64,000 nt of DNA, taken from Algoriphagus sp. AK58. Lineage in GTDB: Bacteria > Bacteroidota > Bacteroidia > Cytophagales > Cyclobacteriaceae. Shown piece by piece: positions 24,947-32,385 of the stretch. The position numbers were made by a program, and so were the translations under genes. The DNA lies in NCBI RefSeq assembly GCF_014324365.1, contig NZ_QEIG01000004.1, forward strand, positions 1 through 64,000. Direction: 5' to 3'. The notes beneath the pieces were generated by a model. The model was not told the origin of the DNA, made no database searches, and saw nothing but the letters and a program-made list of their open reading frames with translations. How positions within the stretch are numbered: the first letter of the stretch is position 1; each line of letters opens with the position of its first letter.

Positions 24947-26466
24947 AGCTCCGATTTATTCAATACCCCCACTATTCCCCTAAACCCATCCAAGGCAGCC
25001 TCCACGTCTTCGATAATTTCTTCAGCCAATTCATCCGGATCGGGTAGGTTGTCTAGGTCTGCTAGGCTTTTATCCTTGAGCCAGAAAATATCCAGATTGG
25101 TCTTGTCTCGGGCGATGATCTCCTCATAGGTAAACTTTCTCCATCTACCTTCTGGATTGGACTCCGAATACGTTTCAGATCGCTTGTGTCGGTTGGAAGG
25201 ATTGTAGCAGGTGATGAAGTCCTGCAAATCCTCCAGCTTCATGGTACCCTTTTTCAGGGTATGGTGGATATTGGTTCGGTAATCGTAGATCCACACTTCC
25301 TTAGTCCAAGCTTCCTTGGAGGCGGGCTTGTTGTCGAAGAAGAGCACATTTGCCTTAACTCCATGGGCGTAGAAGATCCCGGTGGGCAAACGCAAGATGG
25401 TATGCAATTCGGTCGTTTTGAGCAATTCCTTGCGAACTGTCTCTCCCGCACCGCCTTCAAAGAGCACATTGTCTGGAAGGACCACTGCTGCTTCACCATT
25501 GACTTTGAGCAGAGTGCGGATATGCTGTAGGAAATTCAGCTGCTTGTTGGAGGTGGTGGCCCAGAAGTCCTGTCGGTTGTAGCTGAGGTCCTGCTTTTCC
25601 TGTTCACCTTCCTCGTTGGTGATGGTCATGGAGCTTTTCTTCCCAAAGGGAGGATTAGCCAGGACGTAATCCACTCGGTTTCCCTCATCTGAAATCAGGG
25701 CATCATTGGGCGAAATAAAGGTCTCTCCATCGATCTCTCCGATATTGTGGAGGAACATATTCATCAGGCAAAGCCTGCGTGTACTGGCCACGATCTCGTT
25801 TCCGGAAAAGGTTTTGTTCTTCAGGAAATGCTTTTGATCCCTATCCAGCTGATGGTGGGAAGTGATGTAATCGTAGGCCGCTAAGAAAAACCCTCCTGTA
25901 CCGCAACTCGGGTCATGGATGGTCTTGCCCGGAACAGGCGCCAAGCATTCCACCATGGCTCTGATCAAGGCTCTAGGAGTGAAGTATTGCCCTGCACCGG
26001 ACTTGGTATCGGCAGCGTTCTTTTCCAGCAATCCTTCGTAGATATCACCCTTTACATCTGCACCTACCAAGGTCCAGTTTTCCTTGTCGATCATGTCGAT
26101 CACCCGAAGCAACTTGGCTGGGTCTTGGATTTTGTTCTGCGACTTGGTGAAGATCTGGCCAAGTATTCCTTTTTCCGTACCAAGGGACCGCAGCATTTGG
26201 GAATAGTAGGCTTCCAACTCGGCTCCTCGTTTCTTGGACAAGGTTTCCCAATTGCAGAATTCCCCATTGGAAATTTCACGACCTTCGGTGTCCTTGATAC
26301 GTGGGAACTGAATGTTTTTGGAATAGGGAGGCTTGGACATCTCGTCAGCCATCTTGAGGAAAAGCAGGTAGGTAATCTGCTCCAGGTAATCCCCATAGCC
26401 AACACCATCATCCCGGAGTACATTGGCAAAATTCCAGACTTTTGATATTAGGGCGGATTCGGTCAT
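24943..26466 (-). CDS. hsdM: Type I restriction-modification DNA methyltransferase subunit HsdM
   Basis: A 507-residue N6-adenine methyltransferase. It has the N-terminal HsdM_N helical domain (about 5-130), the SAM-binding motif DPSCGTGGF (185-193) and the catalytic NPPFGKK (271-277), with a C-terminal region that docks HsdS. It methylates the site recognised by HsdS and, with HsdR, forms the restriction complex. Its length is normal. Its start overlaps the stop of the DUF262 gene by four bases, and its own end overlaps DUF2971 by four bases. Confidence 0.95.
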   Translation of the reverse strand: MTESALISKVWNFANVLRDDGVGYGDYLEQITYLLFLKMADEMSKPPYSKNIQFPRIKDTEGREISNGEFCNWETLSKKRGAELEAYYSQMLRSLGTEKGILGQIFTKSQNKIQDPAKLLRVIDMIDKENWTLVGADVKGDIYEGLLEKNAADTKSGAGQYFTPRALIRAMVECLAPVPGKTIHDPSCGTGGFFLAAYDYITSHHQLDRDQKHFLKNKTFSGNEIVASTRRLCLMNMFLHNIGEIDGETFISPNDALISDEGNRVDYVLANPPFGKKSSMTITNEEGEQEKQDLSYNRQDFWATTSNKQLNFLQHIRTLLKVNGEAAVVLPDNVLFEGGAGETVRKELLKTTELHTILRLPTGIFYAHGVKANVLFFDNKPASKEAWTKEVWIYDYRTNIHHTLKKGTMKLEDLQDFITCYNPSNRHKRSETYSESNPEGRWRKFTYEEIIARDKTNLDIFWLKDKSLADLDNLPDPDELAEEIIEDVEAALDGFRGIVGVLNKSEL

Positions 26467-28175
26467 ATTTTGGCTTTGATTGCTTCTTTAATTAGCTCTT
26501 CTCTGCGAGTTAAAAACATGTTGAAGTTCGCCTCAACATCCTCTGAAGAACTTTCAGAGTCAACACTTTTCATTATTGAGTACATACCAGGACTTATGAA
26601 GTGTTTTTGAAGAAGTTCAACCACTTTATCTTCTCCTCCAAGTTTGTTCTCCATCACCTTCAGATATTCTCCGGGTGACTTTTTGCTAATGCTTCTATTG
26701 GTAGAATTATGGATAAGGGTTCTGTTTAAAACAGAATTGACATTGGACTTAACACCCTTCTCTTCCAAAAAAGCCTTGGGGAAAATATGATGATCATCCA
26801 ATTCCATACGGGTGAATTTGATCTTATCATCCTCGTAAAAATCTTTCGCGTCATTGATAAATAGAAGGTTGAAAACTCCTTTGTAAATGGAATTTCCTGC
26901 ATTCTCCTTATCTATCAATTTAAAAGTCTTGTCAAGGCTGTTTCGGAAATCAGAAATCACTTCCGGGATAGAAGCTTCATCTGTAAACCAAGTTTGAACC
27001 TCCCTAAAGTCCTTCGAAACCTTGCTTTCCACAGATCCGGCATATCGCTCACTAAACACAGAGCTCCAATACCATTTATTGATTTTTGAAACACTGAAAT
27101 TTCCTTTTAGGAAAAAGGCCAGATATGGGATCAGCATTGGCGAATAAGGTAGCCACTTGTCAACTCTTGCAACACCATACTCATTGACATCTAGTAATCT
27201 TGCAAAAACGCTCGACTCTGCAACCTGAGCAAGTTTATTCCAATTCTCCTCATTCAAAATGGAATCATCTACGCCCAGCATGTCTCGTGCTTTGATGCTT
27301 TTTCCGTTTGCTAAAACAAGTGCTTGAATGAAATAGTAGGCTACAGCGGTGTCCCGCTTATTATTAAGCACATACTTTCTTATGTTTTCAGATTCATCAA
27401 AAGCAGATTCCCAAAGCATCCTCAAGTTGAGGAACTTGTACATTCTCGCCACCAATAAATCAAACACAGATAGCTTTATTCCTGTCCGGTTAATGCGCTC
27501 AAAAAGGACCGCTATGTTTTCAGCCTTCTCATTGATTGGAACATCAAGAGTTAATGCTTGATAGCCGGTAATGTTATCTATGTAATTCTGAATCAATTCA
27601 CTTTCATCAGAATTGAAATGGGAATCATATTTCGAATACCAAATTTTCGAAAAATTACCAGACATGAATGTCATGGGGATTAGCTTTTGCTGAATCAACT
27701 TTTCAAAATTGAACTCTCCATCAGGGAGCAGGAGACTTGTATATTCCCGGTAAGCCTTGGATCTACTTATAACACTGTTTTCCAAATCCCCTTCTAAAAG
27801 AGCTGCAATGGAGATGAAAAATGCATAAGGTGTAGTTGCGTTTTTAAGAGGGAAATTTGGAGAGTAAATGGCATAGAAAAATGAGCTTAATCGCTGCTGT
27901 CCATCCAACACTAAAATCGAAGGTTTTTCTTGAAAATTTGGATTTAATTCCCTTGCTCCTTCGATAGGGATAGGTTTAAATGGAGGATCTAACGGGTTTA
28001 CATTGTGGATCAAAAAGTTACCAATGAACATTTTCTCAAGCATAGACTTGATCAGCTCCTCGATATCTTGTCTGGCCCAAACAAAGTTTCGCTGAAAATC
28101 TGGAAGCATAATTTCTCCTTTGAATGCTCCTTTTGCCAAGTCCATTAGACTTTTATTTCCTTGGGATAATTCCAT
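26463..28175 (-). CDS. DUF262/DUF1524 (GmrS-GmrD-like) nuclease-type protein
   Basis: A 570-residue protein. The N-terminal DUF262 domain has MLPDFQRNFVW (22-32) and LVLDGQQRLSSFFYA (about 88-102), the ParB/Srx-like nucleotide-binding signature of GmrSD. The C-terminal DUF1524 region carries an HNH-like motif (DDHHIFPKAFLEE) and RTLIHNSTNRSISKKSP. Such proteins cut modified DNA (GmrSD, BrxU) or act as accessory defence nucleases. Its place between hsdS and hsdM, in frame-coupled overlap with both, suggests it works with the type I system or is carried as a second defence layer against modified phage DNA. Confidence 0.85.
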   Translation of the reverse strand: MELSQGNKSLMDLAKGAFKGEIMLPDFQRNFVWARQDIEELIKSMLEKMFIGNFLIHNVNPLDPPFKPIPIEGARELNPNFQEKPSILVLDGQQRLSSFFYAIYSPNFPLKNATTPYAFFISIAALLEGDLENSVISRSKAYREYTSLLLPDGEFNFEKLIQQKLIPMTFMSGNFSKIWYSKYDSHFNSDESELIQNYIDNITGYQALTLDVPINEKAENIAVLFERINRTGIKLSVFDLLVARMYKFLNLRMLWESAFDESENIRKYVLNNKRDTAVAYYFIQALVLANGKSIKARDMLGVDDSILNEENWNKLAQVAESSVFARLLDVNEYGVARVDKWLPYSPMLIPYLAFFLKGNFSVSKINKWYWSSVFSERYAGSVESKVSKDFREVQTWFTDEASIPEVISDFRNSLDKTFKLIDKENAGNSIYKGVFNLLFINDAKDFYEDDKIKFTRMELDDHHIFPKAFLEEKGVKSNVNSVLNRTLIHNSTNRSISKKSPGEYLKVMENKLGGEDKVVELLQKHFISPGMYSIMKSVDSESSSEDVEANFNMFLTRREELIKEAIKAKI

Positions 28176-29539
28176 TATTTCTTGACTTTACTTTTCTCAC
28201 TCTTTATCCTCTCCAACAACCTCTCCGCCGGTTCCCAATCGGCTTCCTTGCGACAGGCTTCCACTTCAACTTCCCTGAGTAGGCTGCCTTCAAATGCCTT
28301 TTTCAGGATACTCTGACGTAGGGCTTCGGATTTTTGGAGATTGGTTTGGATGGTCTCTGCCAACTTATCCGCTACCGAAAGCCGGGATTCCATTTCTTGG
28401 ACGATTTGGATCTGTTCCCTTATTTCAGGAAGTTCAATTTCAAGGTCTAAAAGACGATTCTGAGTTAAATTAACTCCACTATCATTTCCTCCTGTTTTTA
28501 TAGACTCAATCTTATTTATGAATTCCGCCGAATTCATTTTCAACATGAAAAATGAAAGGTTGACCGATTTCTTAAGCCTTATCCTGTAGACCTTATCACA
28601 GTTAATTAGTCTTGGTCTTACTTTCTTGACTTCACAACATACACCAACCCGTTCTCTAGGGCCGGCACGAGTTATCAGTATATCACCAATCTTGATTTCA
28701 TGCTGGCTTCGAGGAACAAGTTCTTTTGGCAGAATCTTGTTCTCTTCTTCAATAAACTTTCCGTGCTGAATAGCCGAGGTTTTTATGACAGCCCACTCAT
28801 TTGGATCAATTGAAGCTTGATTAATGCATTTTGGACTCCAACCTTGGGAAAGATTGTCTACAATTTCTTCAAGCTTAAATACTCTCCATTCTTCCGGAAG
28901 AGAATTTTCCGATCTGAACTCCTCAGTAAATCCCCCCTCAAACGCCTTTTTCAGCACGGCTTGGCGGTAGATTTCGAGTTTGGCTTTGGCAGACTTGAGA
29001 TTGGAAACCGCATGGTCCAACTCGCTAAACAGTTCCTCGATCCGGGCGACAATGGCCCGCTGTTCGGGGAGGGGGGGAAGGGGAATGTGGTAATTTTCAA
29101 GAAATTGCTTGGGTACTCTTCTTAATCCCACTGCTCCGGTCATTTCATGTTGGGCCTCATTTCTGAATTTTGACCGAACTAGAAAGTAGAAAAGAAAGCT
29201 TTCATGAATGGCTTTTGAAGGTCTCAATACATGAAATTCAGAAGATCCAAATCCAATTTGATTCTTCAGACCCTTTGCAATGGCAATCTTTCCATTTTCC
29301 ATACAAGGTGTCACTTTTGCAAAAAGAACATCACCTTCAGCAAAATAGGTATAGTTCTTCTGTTGTACCTCAGAAAACTTTCTTGTCTCAGTAAGGTGAA
29401 TTTTATTGGCCACTTCTTCTACCAACGCCATTGGAAGAAATTGAACCTCCAATTCGGCTGAAATGGATTCCTTGTTTTTAAGCCTAGGATTCAGCTCACA
29501 CAATTCGGCTATTTCAACTTCAATCCAATCCGCTTTCAT
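28175..29539 (-). CDS. hsdS: Type I restriction-modification specificity subunit HsdS
   Basis: 454 residues with two target-recognition domains (about 1-180 and 215-400), each followed by a conserved helical spacer (LPPLPEQRAIVARIEELFSEL and LPEIREQIQIVQEMESRL). The coiled spacers and repeated KKAFEG motifs (QAVLKKAFEGGF and QSILKKAFEGSL) are typical. It reads a bipartite DNA target; the sequence cannot be deduced. Both TRDs are intact, so the system should be specific and active. It overlaps the nuclease-like gene upstream by four bases and the DUF262 gene by one. Confidence 0.93.
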   Translation of the reverse strand: MKADWIEVEIAELCELNPRLKNKESISAELEVQFLPMALVEEVANKIHLTETRKFSEVQQKNYTYFAEGDVLFAKVTPCMENGKIAIAKGLKNQIGFGSSEFHVLRPSKAIHESFLFYFLVRSKFRNEAQHEMTGAVGLRRVPKQFLENYHIPLPPLPEQRAIVARIEELFSELDHAVSNLKSAKAKLEIYRQAVLKKAFEGGFTEEFRSENSLPEEWRVFKLEEIVDNLSQGWSPKCINQASIDPNEWAVIKTSAIQHGKFIEEENKILPKELVPRSQHEIKIGDILITRAGPRERVGVCCEVKKVRPRLINCDKVYRIRLKKSVNLSFFMLKMNSAEFINKIESIKTGGNDSGVNLTQNRLLDLEIELPEIREQIQIVQEMESRLSVADKLAETIQTNLQKSEALRQSILKKAFEGSLLREVEVEACRKEADWEPAERLLERIKSEKSKVKK

Positions 29540-30312
29540 CCTGTAATTTGTTGTAATTCATGGTATTTCTGATCTCCATGCCGATAAATAAAAACCCGGT
29601 CGAATGTTGATTGAATTTCAGGTAACCCTCTGTCAAAATTGAAATCCATGGTGATGTTAAAGGGGCTAGCAACAAAAACAAGCCAGATTTGAGAATAATC
29701 TCGCTTGTAGTTTTTGGGACGTCTATTCTTCTTTTTAATCTTCTCAATAAGCTGGGAAAATTCCAAAGAAGGAACCAAATGTGCAGAAACGGGAAAAAAT
29801 GAAGCGGAATCTAACTCCTTTGAATTCCCAATATTGATAGAACTTATGAGTGGTGTTAGGAAATAGCTTCCTGTATAGGGGTCAGGGTTTTCGAAGTATT
29901 TATATTCTCCAAGGCTTGGCAAATTTTCTAAAACAAAGGATGCAATTTGTTGAGCGAGAGTAGTTTTTGAGACTTTTTTCAAGCTTGGTGGATTTTCTAA
30001 TTTTCGATAAAAACTCATTGTCGAGTAAAAAGAGGCAGAAACGTGAGCTTTAAGATTGGACTTGCTCTTAAAGATATCTTCCGCTTTTTGCATGATATCA
30101 TTAGCCAATCCTTCTTCCTCGACAGGATTTATTCCATTTTCATCCACCTTTTTAAACAATCGGGTGTGCTCTATTCCAATCAAGCCTAAATTGGTTTCCG
30201 CCCAAAAATCAGGCTCCGGAGGACATTGGCGATCAGATTCATAAACTTCCAGGCCTTCTACCAAGGTCAGAAATTCATCGATGTGGATTTTTTCAATTGG
30301 GGAATCTGCCAT
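29536..30312 (-). CDS. Uncharacterised protein with nuclease-like motif
   Basis: A 258-residue soluble protein with no recognised family name. Residues 34-52 (PDFWAETNLGLIGIEHTRL) match the core of a PD-(D/E)XK-type fold, with Asp35 and Glu48 and a Thr in place of the usual Lys. Similar IEHTRL/IEVTRL proteins occur near restriction systems. The rest mixes helices and strands and has a basic KKKNRRPKNYKRD stretch (about 192-205) that could bind nucleic acid. It is embedded in the restriction operon between vapC45 and hsdS. Function unknown; an accessory nuclease is a guess. Confidence 0.6.
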   Translation of the reverse strand: MADSPIEKIHIDEFLTLVEGLEVYESDRQCPPEPDFWAETNLGLIGIEHTRLFKKVDENGINPVEEEGLANDIMQKAEDIFKSKSNLKAHVSASFYSTMSFYRKLENPPSLKKVSKTTLAQQIASFVLENLPSLGEYKYFENPDPYTGSYFLTPLISSINIGNSKELDSASFFPVSAHLVPSLEFSQLIEKIKKKNRRPKNYKRDYSQIWLVFVASPFNITMDFNFDRGLPEIQSTFDRVFIYRHGDQKYHELQQITG

Positions 30313-30318
30313 TACAAA

Positions 30319-30744
30319 TCAGTCGTCCATACTTTCCAAACCAGAGGATTTGGAGGTGATCTTATACGAGAAGGGGCGGGATTTTTTGGAGACTACCTTG
30401 ATGATTTCTTCCCAATGTTTGACCAAGAGCTTAACCATCTCCCAATAGGAAAAGCCTGATTTGGAAGGTGGGCGAAAATAAAACATGCCTAAGCCGTGCT
30501 TTTCACACAAATCCCTCTGGTGCCTGATTCTTTGGATATTGTAGTCTTGAGTCAAAACGCAGGAGTTTTCCTCGCCTGCAATCGGAATCCATTCCTCATC
30601 GGGAGTTCCTTCCCCAAATACTTCTTTGATAGATTTTATCTCAATGGGGTCTTTAATTCCCATTTGAAAATTAAGTGGGGCTTGAAGCAGGTTAAAGCCT
30701 CTTGCAAGGACTGGAGCCATATTTTCATCTACATAGATGATCAT
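30319..30744 (-). CDS. VapC45-type PIN-like toxin
   Basis: A 141-residue protein of the PIN-like (Mut7-C/DUF5615-related) type. It opens MIIYVDENMAPVLARG, with Asp6 and Glu7 as the first acidic pair. PDEEWIPIAGEENSCVLTQDYNI (about 49-71) adds the second acidic cluster and the TxDxNI-like motif. PIN toxins cleave RNA with Mg2+. Its start overlaps the VapB45-like antitoxin by four bases, the expected antitoxin-then-toxin order. The pair sits inside the restriction operon, where it may stabilise the operon or respond when restriction fails. Confidence 0.8.
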   Translation of the reverse strand: MIIYVDENMAPVLARGFNLLQAPLNFQMGIKDPIEIKSIKEVFGEGTPDEEWIPIAGEENSCVLTQDYNIQRIRHQRDLCEKHGLGMFYFRPPSKSGFSYWEMVKLLVKHWEEIIKVVSKKSRPFSYKITSKSSGLESMDD

Positions 30745-31421
30745 GCAGCTTCACAGAAATCAATTGCGTCTTGAACCTCTTTCTCTGTAATCTCAAAAAT
30801 GTAGGCAATAAAGGGTATCGTATCGCCAGCTTTGAAGTATCCATGCAAGGTTTCGGGATAGATGTTTCTTCCGTCCAAAATCGGGTGACCGAACTTGCGC
30901 TGAGGATCTACTACGATGGAGTTTTCCTTCCCTCTTGGCCAGAACTTGGCTGCCATGTCCGATTGATCGAAGTCCAGTCGTTTAAGCAGAAGTTTGATGA
31001 AAGGAATATTCAATTGCTTTGTTCCATTGAGATTTACCGGAGTTCCGTGATCATCCCAATAGATTTTTTTAGTCTTTGGATCAAAGCTTATTCCTTCGAT
31101 CACACTCTTTAGAGCAAATGGAAACTTGGTATTAAATGCCTTAGACATTTCCTGATGAGCCAACAACACATCTTTTGATTTGACTCCAGCCTCATGAAAC
31201 TGCCCCATTACAAATAATTCGATTAAGGTATGGAAGCTAATGGCTCTTGAATCTTCAATCTCCCAAGAATACTTTTCTTGAAAATGCTTTCCCAGCTTAC
31301 CGTCCCAAAAGTTTGTAATCCACCGATTAGCCTTTTCATAGCTAATATTCAGAATCTTAGCCACATCCCGTGTGACGTAGATTCCTTTTCCTATTTCAGG
31401 TTTGTTTTCGAAAGCGATCAT
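30741..31421 (-). CDS. VapB45-type antitoxin (DUF433)
   Basis: A 226-residue protein. The N-terminal HTH-like part (GIYVTRDVAKILNISYEKANRWI) resembles MerR/excisionase DNA-binding domains. The C-terminal DUF433 domain has FGHPILDGRNIYPETLHGYFKAGDT..EITEKEVQDAIDF, a VapB45 signature. It would bind and silence the overlapping PIN-like toxin and may regulate the promoter. It lies 37 bases after the DUF488 gene. The 226-residue length suits the two-domain form. Confidence 0.8.
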   Translation of the reverse strand: MIAFENKPEIGKGIYVTRDVAKILNISYEKANRWITNFWDGKLGKHFQEKYSWEIEDSRAISFHTLIELFVMGQFHEAGVKSKDVLLAHQEMSKAFNTKFPFALKSVIEGISFDPKTKKIYWDDHGTPVNLNGTKQLNIPFIKLLLKRLDFDQSDMAAKFWPRGKENSIVVDPQRKFGHPILDGRNIYPETLHGYFKAGDTIPFIAYIFEITEKEVQDAIDFCEAA

Positions 31422-31458
31422 TGTTTAAGCGGTTAAAAAGTTTTACAAATTAAGAATT

Positions 31459-32367
31459 TTAGTTTATGCTCAAATGCATTAGCTCAACCTTATTGTCAGT
31501 CATTTTGATCAAAGACTCAGCCAGATGCTTCCGATGGCATTGGCAGATATTCGCTTCAAAACAGGTTATAGCCACCCGATCGTGGGTCTTGATCAGATTC
31601 AGAATCTCCTCCTGCTGACTCAGGGTCTGAGGCAAAACGGTGTTTTTGTAATCTTCAAAAAGGATGTCGTAGTCACGCTGTGTGTGGAGTTCTCTCCGCT
31701 TGTCAGAGACAATCCCGACCTCGGGGATATGGATAAAACGGATCCCTACCCCATCGCAGGCCATCTGCAGTTGGGATTTATTGAAGCCATACTTCATGCT
31801 GTAGGAGTTCTTTCGCACATCGCAGAGCACCTTGACATCTGCTGCCAACAGCTTGTTAATGTATTCTTCCAAACTGAGTCCTTCATAGCCAATGGTAAAA
31901 AGGGCCTTTTTATTGGATCTCGGTTTCGTTGACGCAACAATTGACTTCTCCAGCGCATTCAAATACCTGTCCGCTACGGTGCTGTTGATGGCAAAGTATG
32001 GATAGTGCATATAGGTGAATCGGATCAGTTCCTCCGAAGAATGGCCTTGAAATTTTGTTTTCAATCTGGCGATAGCTTTTCTATCCTCCGGCTTCAGAGT
32101 TGACCAGTAGGCAGTTGGATCGGTCTTTTTCCAAGTTCTTTCTCCTTCCTCCACCTGAGCATATTTCTTCATGGTCGAAAGATCCGCATTGGCCTGAAAG
32201 GAAAAGCAACCGAACTTATAAGGAACAAAATGATAACTCTTATCCTCTTGGTAGGTGGTAAACAGCATCAGCAGCTTTTGTAGCTGAAGCTTTTCCAGCT
32301 CACCTCCAAAGGCTTCCAAAAGTGCGAGTACTATTTTTCTTCGGTAATACATCATAATCAGGTGCAA
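31459..32367 (-). CDS. DUF488 protein with N-terminal DUF4065-like domain
   Basis: A 302-residue protein. Residues 150-300 are a DUF488 domain: LFTIGYEGLSLEEYINKLL, DVRKNSYSMKYGFNK and ITCFEANICQCHRKHLAE, with clustered Cys residues. The N-terminus (YRRKIVLALLEAFGGELEKLQLQKLLMLF) resembles the SocA/DUF4065-type phage-associated domain. DUF488 proteins are frequent in defence islands but lack a settled biochemical function. The gene follows hsdR by 18 bases and belongs to the same operon. The first residues MHLIM may be superfluous; MMYYRRK is an alternative start. Confidence 0.75.
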   Translation of the reverse strand: MHLIMMYYRRKIVLALLEAFGGELEKLQLQKLLMLFTTYQEDKSYHFVPYKFGCFSFQANADLSTMKKYAQVEEGERTWKKTDPTAYWSTLKPEDRKAIARLKTKFQGHSSEELIRFTYMHYPYFAINSTVADRYLNALEKSIVASTKPRSNKKALFTIGYEGLSLEEYINKLLAADVKVLCDVRKNSYSMKYGFNKSQLQMACDGVGIRFIHIPEVGIVSDKRRELHTQRDYDILFEDYKNTVLPQTLSQQEEILNLIKTHDRVAITCFEANICQCHRKHLAESLIKMTDNKVELMHLSIN

Positions 32368-32385
32368 AGGTACACTTACCCAAGG

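Noticed and set aside
25186..26445. Plus-strand open frames opposite hsdM
   Set aside because: Antisense shadows of a clear HsdM gene.
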